Source: Vombatus ursinus (lineage: Eukaryota; Chordata; Mammalia; Diprotodontia; Vombatidae). Taken from it: a stretch of DNA of 64,000 bases. Position 1 is the first letter of the stretch, and each line of letters opens with the position of its first letter. Below, in pieces: positions 43,020 through 54,289 of the stretch. A program made the translations under genes and the position numbers. The stretch is from the NCBI RefSeq assembly GCF_900497805.2, contig NW_020954590.1, forward strand, positions 87,942,916 to 88,006,915. Direction: 5' to 3'. The notes below the pieces were generated by a model. That model was not told the DNA's origin. It ran no database searches and saw nothing but the letters and a program-made list of their open reading frames with translations.

Positions 43020-44310
43020 CATCCCTTTTCTTGCACGTATCAGTGATTGAGGTGAACATCTTGCAAGTTGATGGTTTTTTTTTAACCTACTACAAGGCTT
43101 TATAATATATATTGTATGATGTATATGTTGCATGCAACAGAAGGTACTTCCATATGTTTTTGGTTTTCCAGACAGATCCTATTTGGAAAAAAATTCTTTT
43201 TTTTCGAAGGTTGCCAAGAAGTAAGAACCCTCACTCACGGCACACAGTTTAAACACACTGTTGTAATATTTTTCAGCTTTAGCATTCATTTCAAAAGTTG
43301 TGTAATCGGTTGAGCAATTTCTTCACATTCTATGGTATTAAACTGTTGGGATGATTGCGAAAATGGACAAAGATGGGATTTATTTTCAGACTCTCTAGTT
43401 GAGGTTGAGAACTTTCAAATCCCTCTCTCCCTCAGCCAAAAGAGTTTTTGAAAGTTTCCCTTCCACTGGGAAGAGGCAGATCTTGTACAAAACAGCGTTG
43501 GAGAGAAAGAAAGAACCCCCCCCACCCCACCCCTCTCCTACCCAAACTACCTTCCCAGATGCCCTGAGGTTAATTCAGGCCTAGTGACTCCGGTGAATTT
43601 CCAGTTTAATATTTTCGCCTCTGGAGGCCTCCGTGATCCTGGCTACAATGTCTTTCCCTCCTCACACTCTGCTCCACCTCCACCCAAGCTCCCAACTCAC
43701 TCATCCAGAGCTTGTGCAATGGAGCCTAGGTCACAAACTGGGCCTGTGGAGGCTGAAAAGAGGTAGAGCCTCAGGCCAGCCCACACTGTCCCAGGTGGAG
43801 CTACCAAGGGCAAAGGTGAAATTTTCCTGCTGGCTCTTCCACTTATGTCTTGTGAGTATCTACACAAGGAATAAGCTATCCTCTGATTAAAGCGAGCAAG
43901 CTGAGCCAGAGACACAATTGGGAAGTGAGAAGTAGGAAGTCTTTTCCCTATTTCCCAATATCCAGTACCTTTCATGGGAACCCTTGGCTACTTGAAATTC
44001 CATCATATGGTACGGTCTCATCCAGACATGGATGGTGCCCTCATCCTAACTGACTCTCTCCTTCTGTTAAAATTATTGTTCTTGGGTCACATTCTCTCAA
44101 CGCCGGCTCTCTGTTGATGACAAAGGAACAGCATTAATGCTAAGAATGGTAGACCTTCATTGGTAAGTCATCAGAGGAGGTTCTTTTGGTTGGGAATGAG
44201 AAAAGAAGCCTTTTGGCAACCCTCAAATCATACTCACTCCACTCATGTGAAAAGACCAACTTTGTCAATGAAGCTTTTCTCCTTTTGGGGCAGCTCTTCA
44301 GTCGAGGCAC
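43020..44310. other. Unassigned, partly GC-richer
   Basis: About 1.3 kb without a nameable repeat. The 43500-43800 patch is C-rich with overlapping frames on both strands (43584-43766, 43633-43890, 43697-43975), none with a recognisable product. Confidence 0.35.
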
Positions 44311-44313
44311 TTT

Positions 44314-44480
44314 CTGTTGTTGTTATGGCCAACTTTTTCATGACCCCATTTGGAGCTTTCGTGGCAAAGATATTGGAGTGGTTTGCCATTTCCTTCTCCA
44401 GATCATTTTATAGATGAGGAAACTGAAGCAAACAAGGTTAAGGGACTTGCCCAGGATCACACAGTTAGCAAGGCAGGCAC
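44314..44480 (-). mobile_element. Long-type SINE, head missing
   Basis: Contains 'gttgttgttatggccaactt', 'gtggcaaagatattggagtg', 'cacacagttagcaaggcagg'; it stops before the head. Confidence 0.8.
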
Positions 44481-44794
44481 AATTTACTGCAATAGTACAG
44501 CTATTTAGTGATCTTCAGGACTGAGGCTTGGGAAAAAATATTTTTATTGTCTTTTCTCTCCCTGTCCAAAGAGAAGAGTCCCTCTAATGACATCATGGAC
44601 AAAGGTTCAAGTGTATTTTAAATTTAAATGAAATAAACCGTTCACAACAAAATTTATATTCTCTAATCCAACCACTATTGTTTGTAAACCAAAGGCCTTG
44701 CTTACACAGTGACTATCCAAAGGAAAATGAACATTGGGCCCAATTCAGTGGGCAACCAATTTGATGGTTAGAAAGGATACATCCAAATTTTCCT

Positions 44795-44840
44795 TTCAAG
44801 TATTTTAATAATTAATAATTCAAGTATTTTAATAATTAAT
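44795..44840 (+). repeat. 24-bp tandem duplication
   Basis: The unit 'ttcaagtattttaataatta' plus 'ataa' is repeated exactly over 22 bp (44795-44818, 44819-44840). Confidence 0.95.
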
Positions 44841-45105
44841 GTCATAGAACCTCAGTTTTAGAATGAACTCAGAGACTAAGCCACAGGTGAATAAGGATTC
44901 CCTGAACTCTGTATCTGACAGTCAGTCACCAAGCCTTTGTTTGAAGACTTCCGGTGAAAGGGAACTCATTGCCTCCTAAGGTTGCCTATTCCCCTTTCAG
45001 ATAATTCTCATAATATGACATTTTTCCTTACATAATTTATCTCTTGGAAACTTCAACCGTTGTTCTGCCTCCCTGGGTCTAAGCAGAAAAAGGCTCAATA
45101 GTCTA
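44838..45105 (-). mobile_element. L3/CR1 3' end fragment
   Basis: Contains 'gtcatagaacctcagtttta', 'gaagacttccggtgaaaggg' and 'ttgttctgcctccctgggtc'. Confidence 0.75.
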
Positions 45106-45109
45106 ATCT

Positions 45110-45930
45110 GATATTATTCTAGCAATTAGCATATGGCTAACATGGCTGCTAATTGTGGAAAAGCACCATCTCCAAAAACAGCAAAAATTGTGGGCCACTC
45201 AAATGAAGAGCTAAATGATGGGTGTCAGTAGGCTGCAGTGTATTTCCAACAAAGCATCATTTTCCAGCAATTGACTAAAAGTGTATGACCAGAAAAGGAG
45301 GTAGGCCAGTCAAGTAGCACGAAGAAAGAATAGCAGTCTGAAAGCCTATGTGCTCCCCAGGTACCTATACTATATTGAAAGTCTTAGAGTGTAGAGCCCT
45401 CAGTGTAATGGATGGCGTCCATATGGTGGATTTATAGAAGACGTGGACAAGAGTTGCATAGAATGCAAAGGCATGGATTGATTGAAATGTACACTCAAAA
45501 TAATTACTAAATATAACAAGAAAAATGTTCCTATTGTGATTCCAGTTCTGGTGTGTTCCAGTCAAACTTCATTTCACTCCTTGGCTGAACAGAAACAAAC
45601 CCCTGGAGAACTTTACCTTTCCATGTCCAGAACTCCTGCCCTAAGGCCCAGCTATCCAGATTGATGGTTGCCTCAGTCTTCCGTTCCATCTGGGCCCTGA
45701 TAGAGCCATCCTACACTTTAGTCCTCAGTCAGTTGACTGAGAGGTGAAGAGTTACACCAGCCCACTCATGGGTACCTCCCTCCTCCCACTACAATTTTCA
45801 AACCACAATCAAATCATCCCTATTATTGTTCCTGGAAATAATACAATTTCCCCCCTTATGGCTCTAATCATCATTTCTGCAACTTCCCAAACCAAAATAT
45901 TTCTCCCTGGCTACCACTCCATGATATGTG
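45110..45930. other. No recognisable feature
   Basis: About 820 bp; nothing nameable. It includes 'catggctgctaattgtggaa' near 45141. Confidence 0.35.
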
Positions 45931-45934
45931 CTGC

Positions 45935-46055
45935 CTTCCCCAACGAGCCTATAAACTCCTTGAAGTGAACATCGTCTTCATTTTTGTACATGTATCTCTG
46001 GGTTTAGCACAGTCTTTGACACATATTAAGAAATTAATAAATGCTTTTGCGTGCA
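45935..46055 (+). repeat. L2 3' end
   Basis: Contains 'gagcctataaactccttgaa' and 'aagaaattaataaatgcttt'. Confidence 0.65.
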
Positions 46056-46219
46056 TTCATTAACTTAAAAATGTTCCTTTGTTTTCTGGGTTATGCTAAT
46101 AAACAACATATTATCTCATATTGTATTTTTCCTTTCAAAATGTGAGTATATCTAACCTAAAATAGTTAATTGGTTCTGTGAAAATAGATGTGGAGAAACT
46201 ACACAACAAGGGGGAAGCT

Positions 46220-46712
46220 AGTTTTATGAAAACGAGATGAGTTTGAGGTGCCTATGGGATATACAGTTCAAGGTATCCAAAAAGCAGTTTAATGCAATAC
46301 ACTGTAGCTCGAGAGAGACCAGAGATGGATATAGCGAACTGCAAATCATCTGCAGAGAGATTCATTGTAACATGGAATCACTAAGTGAAACAAAGAGGAA
46401 CCAGGACAGAGTCTTGAGAGGAAGAGAGGGAGACATCAGTGGTCAGTGGGCATGATATGGATGAAAAACCAGCAAAGGAAACTGAGGGAAATAGTTGGAC
46501 AGACCAAGCAGAGGGCAGTGTCCCAAAAACCCAGAGAGGAAGGTGATTCTAGGAGGAGATGATTAACAGTGTCAAATACTGCAGAGAATGTAAGATGACT
46601 GAGAAAAGACTATTACATTCATCAGTTGAGGGATCATTGGTAACTTTGGAGAGACCAGTATCAGTTGAATGCTAGAGCAGAAGCCAAATTGCAAAGGTTT
46701 TATTTCCTGCTT
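46220..46712 (-). mobile_element. L2 LINE, RT-region fragment
   Basis: Reverse L2 coding sequence: 'gaggtgcctatgggatatac', 'ggacagagtcttgagaggaa', 'aacagtgtcaaatactgcag', 'gggatcattggtaactttgg'. Frames are broken. Confidence 0.82.
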
Positions 46713-46726
46713 TCCTTGGGTTATCC

Positions 46727-46915
46727 CAGAGGTGTGCTGGTAAATGTTTTAACAACGTGTTCTCTGGTTAAAAAAAAAAAAATTACCCTTGATATACTTT
46801 AAAGTTTAATCTGAATTATTAACATTTTTCCCATTGCTTTCTTAAGTCTAAGTAATTAACAAAACAATAATTCAAGCCCTGATTGGTAGTGTTTGCTAAT
46901 GTCCAAGGAACCTCA
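46727..46915. mobile_element. Candidate hAT-type miniature element, family 3, copy 2
   Basis: Starts 'cagaggtgtgctggtaaatg' and parallels 25057-25260 over most of its length; the right end is lost or worn. Confidence 0.45.
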
Positions 46916-46940
46916 TATTGAAATGAGGTGGAGAAGGAAA

Positions 46941-47095
46941 TGGCAGCTAGGTGGCACAATGGATAGAGCAGTGGCCCTGGAGTCAGGATGACCTGAGTTC
47001 AAATGTGACCTCAGACACATAGCACTCACGAGCTATGTGACTCTGGGCAAGTCACTTAACCCCAAAAGAAAGAAAGAAACAAAACTTAACAACAA
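46941..47095 (+). mobile_element. Marsupial tRNA-headed SINE, short type
   Basis: Head 'ggcagctaggtggcacaatg', 'gagttcaaatgtgacctcag', tail of (GAAA)-like A-rich units. Confidence 0.87.
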
Positions 47096-47324
47096 TTTAG
47101 CAATCAATTCTCTGGAGCCAGCAGCACACGCCTTGGATATGCCCATGGATAAGAGGACCCATGCTCAACCTGACAAAAGTTTTGCTGATGTTAATATAGA
47201 TAAAGCTGCCCTCAGCTTGACCTAGCTTTGGGGGGAAGGAGGACCTACTAATATATCTGATAAATAGGAAATAAAGTGACCTATCTTCTGCCCTTCAATT
47301 CCTGTAGAAGGTATATTTAGTATC

Positions 47325-47520
47325 ATAGGTTCATAAACTCATGAGAGTTTATTATTAGAGATCATATAGCCCATTCCCTAATTTTTTTAAGATCAGGAAG
47401 CTTAGTCCAAAAGAGGTGAAATGACTTGTCTAGAGCCATATATATAGGAAATGCAAAACTGAGATTTTAATCTTTGTCTTTTGACTCCAAATCCAGTTCT
47501 TTTTCCATGAGATCATGATT
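47325..47520 (-). repeat. MIR-like SINE, diverged
   Basis: Contains 'gagatcatatagcccattcc', 'aaatgacttgtctagagcca' and 'ttgactccaaatccagttct'. Confidence 0.6.
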
Positions 47521-47604
47521 ACTTTCTGAATGAATTTAAAAAAAAAAAAGTATTTCATGTAAGAATCTTTGGATTGGGGATGACATGATCTTAATCTCAT
47601 AGAT

Positions 47605-47755
47605 AGTGGAAGCAGCATTGGATTTGGAGGATGAAGGCCCTGGGTTCAAATTCTAGCCTTGCCACTTACTATTGGCATGACCTTACTTCTTTGGGCCTCA
47701 AGAGAAGCCCAAAATGATGTCTAAGGTTCCTTCCAGGTATAAACTCTACGGTTTT
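47605..47755 (+). mobile_element. SINE with 'ctaaggttccttcc' tail
   Basis: Contains 'gaaggccctgggttcaaatt', 'cttcttttgggcctc'-like sequence and 'tctaaggttccttccaggta'. Confidence 0.65.
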
Positions 47756-47782
47756 CTTAAGGTGACAAAATAAACCTGTTTT

Positions 47783-47936
47783 GGGGGGCAGCTAGGTGGC
47801 GTAGTGGATAGAGCACTGGCCCTGGATTCAAGGAGGACCTGAGTTCAAATCCGGCCTCAGACACATAACACTAGCTGTGGGACCCTGGGAAAGTCACTTA
47901 ACCCCATTGCCTACCTAAAAAAAAAAAAACAAAAAA
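47783..47936 (+). mobile_element. Marsupial tRNA-headed SINE, short type, young
   Basis: Starts 'ggggggcagctaggtggcgt'; A-rich tail at 47917-47936. Perfect 14-bp target duplications 'aataaacctgtttt' at 47769-47782 and 47937-47950. Confidence 0.92.
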
Positions 47937-48389
47937 AATAAACCTGTTTTCCCCCTGGTCTCCTAAGAACATATTTAACTTATGTTACGAGGCCAGAGGA
48001 AAACCTAAATTTATTCTGTAAGAAAATAATTTCGTAAGTCCTTACACATGGATCTTGAGGCTTTGGGGTGACAGAAGAGTCCTGCCCTTCTTCAGATCTG
48101 AGCTAGACTACTTATTTAGAGCAAGCTGGGTAGTTTTCCTGATACCAGGCCACTGAGGAGAATTCTGGTGGGGCATCCAGATGGTGAGACTTGAAAACAG
48201 CCTATTTCACCATATAAAATTTAAAATGTACTTCAGATCAAGTTATTTTTCTGTTTCCCAGGTGATTTACCAATATTTCCAGGGGAAACAATTATAGATT
48301 TTTTCCGCTGCCTTTTCCTAGCCTCTTAAAATCCTTCTGAGTGTGTTACTCTTTCCACCTCGTCTTGCTACACTGAGACAGCCTAGTTT

Positions 48390-48455
48390 TATAGGTGAAA
48401 CACCAGATTTGGCTTTAGAAGACCTGGGTCTGAACCAGAGTTCTGCTGTTTCAAT
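48390..48455 (+). repeat. SINE head fragment
   Basis: Contains 'tagaagacctgggtctgaac'; truncated by the following L2 end. Confidence 0.5.
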
Positions 48456-48467
48456 CAGTGAACCAAC

Positions 48468-48600
48468 AAATATGTATTAATCACCTATTATGTGCCAGGC
48501 ACTGTGCTAGGCATTGGGGATTTAAAAACAGAAATGAAATAATTTCTGCCCTCCTCTTTATGAGAGACAACACATATATACAAAATATATTTTAAACTAG
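48468..48600 (-). repeat. L2 3' end
   Basis: Contains 'accaacaaatatgtattaat', 'tatgtgccaggcactgtgct' and 'ctgccctcctctttatgaga'. Confidence 0.75.
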
Positions 48601-48689
48601 TTTAAAAAATGAAATGTTTTATCAAAAACTTAACATCGAACATCAATGCAAACCACTAAATATGCTTAGTTACTATTTATATTTTAATT

Positions 48690-49270
48690 ATTTCATTAAA
48701 AAGCTCTTTCAGATTCCTTTGTATTACTCATATTTGTCAATCAATTGAATTACAATATTCCATCATATTCATGTACCACAACTGATTTAACCATTGTCTT
48801 GTCATTGGATATTTAGCTTGCTTTCCTTTTTTTTTTTTTGTTCTTTGTTTTCATAAATATTACTCTGCCATGAAAATTCTTTAAAACTCAAGGGATAGTT
48901 CTTTTTAAAATTTCTGATAATGCTTTTGTTGTAATTATTAAATCAAAAGGTATGATCATTTTTGTAACTTGTACTAATTCTGCCAAATTTGCTCTCCCAA
49001 AAGCTTCTAAAAAGTTTAATTTCACCACTAATTAATGAATTCACCCGTTTTTCTATATCCCTGCTAGTATTGAATTATGTTGCTTTTAATTATTTTTGTC
49101 AATTTTATGTGTTCAAGATAGTTCCTTAAAGCTATGTTAATTTGCTTCTCTGATTAATGGTAGACATCTGGATTTTTAAGTGATTATTAGTAATCGATGT
49201 TTCCTCTTTTGAAAATTGCTCGTATTCCTTGAATAATTATCAATCGCAGACTAGCAATTAATGCTGGGAC
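48690..49270 (-). mobile_element. L1 LINE 3' region, marsupial type, decayed
   Basis: Plus strand reads as the reverse of the marsupial L1 3' region: 'attccatcatattcatgtac', 'aaatattactctgccatg'-like sequence, 'ttctatatccctgctagtat' and 'aatttgcttctctgattaat'-like sequence. Strongly diverged. Confidence 0.55.
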
Positions 49271-49299
49271 TTTTAAGCAGTTCCTTATGTATTATAGAT

Positions 49300-50170
49300 A
49301 TCAAGTCTCAAGATCCTCTCTGTTCTATCGAAGTCTTCCCCAGTTTTAGATATCTTGCTTGAAAAGCAGTCCCCAGGTGCTTTTTAAATCGTGTGACTTC
49401 CATCACAGACTTCTATGCGTATCTTTGGTAAGATCCAAATGTTATTCCCGACTTCATCTTACTAAGTGTTACGTTCACTTTTCACACAACATCGTCACTC
49501 AGGTCTGGGACGCCAATTGTAGTAATTCCACTATCAGAACTGATGGGAATATGTGATTAGTGGAATGTCGGCAGATCTGTTGCATTTCATGTTTATTGGT
49601 TAACTCCTTCCAATTCCACCTAAAAGTACTCTCCGAATGACCTAGGCTCATTTGAATCTTTTGAAAAGCTTTCTGTGGACTTGTTTCCCCCTCTACTGCT
49701 TTGGGCTGTTTTGTGAGGCAAAGTGACTTGTATCCAAGGTTCCTTCTAGCTCTTATGCTGTGATCTTCAACCGTTTTATTTAGAAAGGTTTGCAAGTGAG
49801 TTGATATTCTAAATTAGTCCTGATGGTGGCTGTCATTTTTATCTGCTTGGCAATGAGATCTGTATTTGTGAGTGAAAGTGAGTTCTTGACTAGTTTGGTC
49901 TTCTAATAGCCCTATTTTAAATCAATTAAAATTCTCTAAGAAATGGCAATAATCAGTCAATATCTCACATTTTATCTATTTCCCATTTGCTAGAGTCAAT
50001 GGTTTACTTAAATAGGTCAGGCTGGAGCTATTATAATTGCATGGAATGACTTTTCATATTTCATCCTTCTCCTGATCTTTGCTATAGTCAAATGATGATA
50101 AATATTACACACAGGTAGCTAATTTTGAAATGATTCCTACATCAATAATCAGTCATTTCCTGTCTGCTAA
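49300..50170. other. Unique sequence, candidate conserved noncoding element
   Basis: About 870 bp with no repeat recognised and, for this window, several retained CpGs in 49370-49640 ('atgcgtatc', 'gttacgttc', 'gggacgccaa', 'gtcggcag'). Frames 49359-49556 (plus) and 49499-49795 (minus) are not recognisable. Confidence 0.4.
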
Positions 50171-50184
50171 ACCAATCTAATACA

Positions 50185-50585
50185 ATAAACATTTATTAAG
50201 CACCTACTATGTGCCAGGCACTGTGCTAAGAGCTGCATTATACCAATAAGGAGAAAATTTCTGCCCTCAAGGAGCTTACAATCTAAAGGTGGAGACAACA
50301 CAAAAAGGAGGAAGGAAAGAGGGGGTGTGTGTGGGGAGGATACGTCAGAGGGTACCTGGCATGGGGCCCTGTTTGGGGGCGTCTTGTTCTGTGGAGCTTA
50401 AACAAGGCAGGGTTAGAGTGTTTCTGCCCTCTACAAAGGAAGGCATTGGGAAGAGTTTTGATACTCCATCCTTAAACCCATTCAGAGGGAAGGAGAGGCT
50501 GAGGCAGGTGGTGTCAATAAAGGCTAGAGTTGGCAGCATGGTGGTGAGTTTAGAAATAATGAGCTTATCCTAGGAGGATAACATC
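50185..50585 (-). mobile_element. L2 3' end plus unassigned repeat body
   Basis: 50185-50310 is a clear L2 3' terminus ('aacatttattaagcacctac', 'gccctcaaggagcttacaat'). The rest to 50585 is GA-rich and may belong to a related element. A 94-codon plus-strand frame (50289-50573) lies here and is not recognised. Confidence 0.55.
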
Positions 50586-50589
50586 TTGC

Positions 50590-51445
50590 TGTAGAGTTGA
50601 AACTAGGCAGGGCAACAGGTACACAGTGGACAGAGCTGAGTTAAGATATAAACAATATCATTTTTAGCTACGGTATTTTGTGTTCACCATGTCTGCTTTT
50701 TTGATTTTCTTTTCAAAGAAAGAGTACAAAGTATGCACAGATGCATAGCGTGTGGCGCAGTCAGTATATATTATTATGTATTAGTACATACACTATGTAT
50801 TAGTACAGTACCATGTATGTCTTTCGGTAGAATCATGGGCATGTATTCTAGCCTGGAGTGGAGGTGAAACTCTGAACTGTGCCAAAGTCACCAGCCTCTA
50901 TATTGACTAGTCCCAACCTGGATAGGAACCTCAGCCCCTAGAAACCTTGCTTCTGACTCTTTGCCTGTATAAGACTTCATGCCGCTTGATCCCCATCTAG
51001 ACCAGAGCCAGGAAGCCCAGGACTAGACTCAGAATTTCCCAGTCTAAGCTAGGAGTTTAATGGATATTTCACATACTGAATATCTTTTAAATGTGCTTCA
51101 TCCCCACTACCTTGGAAGGAGGTTGCAGAACTGGCATTATATGTGTTTGATTCTAGCCCTAAGGACCTGATTTCTTTATTTCCATCTTGTATAATGTACC
51201 TTGAAATCCCTACCACCTCCATCCCTAGCTCTCTGTTGTGGAGGGAGAGAATACCCAGCTGATAGTGATGATACCCTTGCACTGTGAGGTCTTATTTCAT
51301 CACAGGACCCCAGAGGGGTGTAGGCTCTGATCATACGATACTTTCCTCATCCTAGAGCTTGCTAACTCTTACTTCTTGTTCCCCTAATCCCTATGATTCA
51401 GAGTCACAATAAACTGATGCAAAAATCCTCTTCCCCTGTTATTTC
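50590..51445. other. No recognisable feature
   Basis: About 850 bp; a short 'tatgtattagtaca' repetition near 50775-50815 is the only structure seen. Confidence 0.35.
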
Positions 51446-52007
51446 TCCCAGAATTCTTATCCCCATTAATGTCAAGCACTCTGCCTAATCCCTGTTCTTC
51501 TAAGCTCTTCCTTCCACTATGTTCTCCAGAGCCCTGGGCTCTGTTATTAACTCCTCTTCATCCTATATTTCTTCTTCTGACAATTTTCCCAACTTGTACT
51601 CATAGAAGCCTGTATTTTTTTTTCAAAAGATAACACACCTTTAGACACCTTCAGTGCTATCTGTTTTCAACTCTTATGACCTCAATACAATGGGCCAGAA
51701 GGAGGAGTTGCTCCATATCTTTTCCTCCATACTGTCACTTTGAGAAGCTTCTGTGCCTCCTTCACTCTGAAACATTTCCTCCTTTGAAGTTCACACTATC
51801 CATATCGCTGTAATCTGCTAGCCTCTGAGTCATTCTCTATCCTTTCTCAAGGATTTCAGTACCAATTCACAGTCTCCCTTGCCATTCCCTTTCCCATATT
51901 ATACTTGGAGAATTCAATAGGGTGAAAGGTTAATGTTTCCTTGAATTCTCTGGTCTTCCATTTTATCAAACTTCTCAATTCTCATGACTTACATATTTTT
52001 CTTTAAC

Positions 52008-52370
52008 ATCCATTTTTTAAAAAAAAATTTTTTGAGTTCTAAATTCTCTCCTTCCTTCTAGCCCCTCCCCCATGAATTGAGAAGGCAAGCAATTAAATAC
52101 CCATTAAAAAGAAAGAAAGCAACATGTTTCAATTGCTCTCACAGTTTATCAGTTCTCTCTCTGGAGGTGGATAGCATCTTTCATCACAAGTCCTTTGTAA
52201 GTGTCTTGGATCATTGTATCGATCTTTGCAGTTAAGTCTTTCATAGTTGATCATCATTACAATATTGCTTGTTACTTCGTATAATGTTCTCCTGGTTCTG
52301 CTCACTTCACTTTTCATCAGTCCATATAAGTCTTCCCAGGTTTTTCTGAAACCATTCTCCTCACATGACC
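52008..52370 (-). mobile_element. L1 LINE 3' region, marsupial type
   Basis: Contains 'ttgagttctaaattctctcc', 'gcatctttcatcacaagtcc', 'cagttgatcatc'-like sequence, 'atgttctcctggttctgctc' and 'aagtcttcccaggtttttct'. Confidence 0.75.
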
Positions 52371-52452
52371 TTTATCTTTACTCTATCCCAGTCACCTGCA
52401 GGGGAAGGTATGGTGGTCCTACTTTAGATTTCATCCTGACTTCTCAGGGTAT

Positions 52453-52718
52453 TTTTTGTTGTTGTTCAGTCATTCAGTCATGTTTGACTCTACGTGACCC
52501 TGTGGATTTGTCCATGGCATTTTCTTGGCAAAGATACTGGAATGGTTTCCATTTCCTTCTCCAGTGTGTCCCGATTTTACAGATGAAGAACTAAGGTAAA
52601 TAGGGGTTAAGTGACTTGCCCAGGGTCTTACAACTAGTAAGTGTCTAAGGCCAGATTTGAACTGAACCTTCCTGACTCTTGACTCAGGGCCCTAACCACT
52701 GTACTACATAGCTGCCCC
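52453..52718 (-). mobile_element. Marsupial tRNA-headed SINE, long type
   Basis: From 'ttttttgttgttgttcagtc' through 'aagtgacttgcccagggtct' to head 'gtactacatagctgcccc'. Confidence 0.87.
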
Positions 52719-53469
52719 ATCACTGTATTACCTCAATGATACTGAACTGTGAAATTCCTCTATCTGATCATAATCTCTTCCACTCTCATGTCTCCCTCTT
52801 CCTTATCTCTCCTATGTGTATTATTTGTCCTCACCATAACTTTCAGTCCCTCAGTCTCTCAGCCCTGCTCTGGTGTATCTTTCTGCTGTTCACAGTCTTG
52901 ATCTTATAATTGATCAATTCAATTGTATATTGTCTGCCACTTTCGAATTTCCGGCTCCCTTGTCCTATCATTGTTCATACCTTGCTGGTCCTCAGTTTTG
53001 GATCACTCCTACTTTCCAATAGCTCCCTATTCCTTTTGCCATATTGCTGGATGTCTCTGGAGGAAGTCATACAATCACTGTGCTGAGAAACTCTACCATA
53101 AATTCATGTTTTATAATCTGATCTGGGCTCTCCCTGCTACACAGCAATCTTTTTATTCCTTTTTATCACATTCCCTACTGTTCCATAAGTTGTCTCCTTG
53201 AGCCACCCACTCACCCTGATCTCTCAGCAAGCAGATGATCTTACGTATTTACTAAGAAATTCAAGACTATCTGTCCTGAGTTCTCATCTCTTATCAGTCC
53301 ATACTGCATTACCTCTCTATATTTAAATCTCTCTTTTACTGTTTCAGTCTGTGGAAGAGGTGGCCAAAGTGGCCCTTTTCCTTGCCAAGGTCAATTGTTC
53401 TAATTGTGACACTTGTTCTTATCCAGGACATTGACCATTCTCTCTGTCTCTTTCTAATTACTTTCCATA

Positions 53470-54285
53470 TATAGGATATGTGCACCCTTAGGATATATCC
53501 ACATGGGTTGTCTAAAAGTATAGCTATGAGTCTCATAGGTGTCATTGATAGATATTTCTGGAATCTGGCCCACTTCTCTCCAAGGAAGATGGCCTTGAGG
53601 GAAACAGAAGGGAAACATGGTTAGGCACATGCTCTTTCTCTCACATATCTCCAAGAAGGGTATTGACCTAGGTAGTCATCTCTCCATATTTATATTCCCT
53701 CAAATATTGGCAGACTAGGAGCAGGATTTTGGTGGGTTCCAAAGGAAAGTTGCTTCCTTGGTCACTTTTAAAGGGATGGATAGCCCTTAGCTTATACTCA
53801 CCAGTTTACCCCCTTTCCACCAAATGCTGGTTATACAAAAGCCCATCACAAGTAGTGAATATCAAGTATACTCACTTATCCAAGAAAAACAGCAAACGGA
53901 AATTGACTGTCTACAGATTTTGTACATAGCATAAAACACACAAGAATGAATGAGCTATTCTGAGCAGAGTGAGGCAAAAATTTTGGCTCAAACCAGAGAG
54001 AGACTCTGACTCCCCCAAGGTGAAATTCTGTCTCTGAAGTCTCAAAGGAGACAACTTGGAAAATCAAGGATATGTGACAGAGCCGGCTTTCCCTACACGT
54101 ATGTAGCTTTCAAAGTCTTTTCCTTCTCACTCTCTAGAAGGTCTTCTGTCCACATGTCTCTCTCTGTCTCTCTCTCTCTGCCCAGCTCCATCTTTCATGT
54201 AAGTATGAAGTATCTGTTCAGCTCTTCTCAGGCAAGCAGGAGTCATTTCTTCTGCATGTGTAGCCACATGCAAAATGCTGTATGA
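53470..54285. other. No recognisable feature
   Basis: About 810 bp; a (TC)n-like run at 54158-54180 is the only structure. No supported gene. Confidence 0.35.
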
Positions 54286-54289
54286 TGCA

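Larger units (their letters stand above)
51450..53465 (+). mobile_element. L2 LINE, region upstream of RT, with inserts
   Basis: Pyrimidine-rich plus-strand L2 coding sequence preceding the RT domain. The clearest part is 53200-53420 ('tcaccctgatctctcagcaa', 'gtctgtggaagaggtggcca', 'ccttgccaaggtcaattgtt'). Inserts are an L1 3' end (52008-52370) and a long-type SINE (52453-52718). The 5' boundary is soft. Confidence 0.6.

Noticed and set aside
43584-43975. Overlapping frames in a C-rich patch as a possible exon
   Set aside because: Three frames on two strands overlap, none has a recognisable domain, and no convincing splice-site pair frames any of them.
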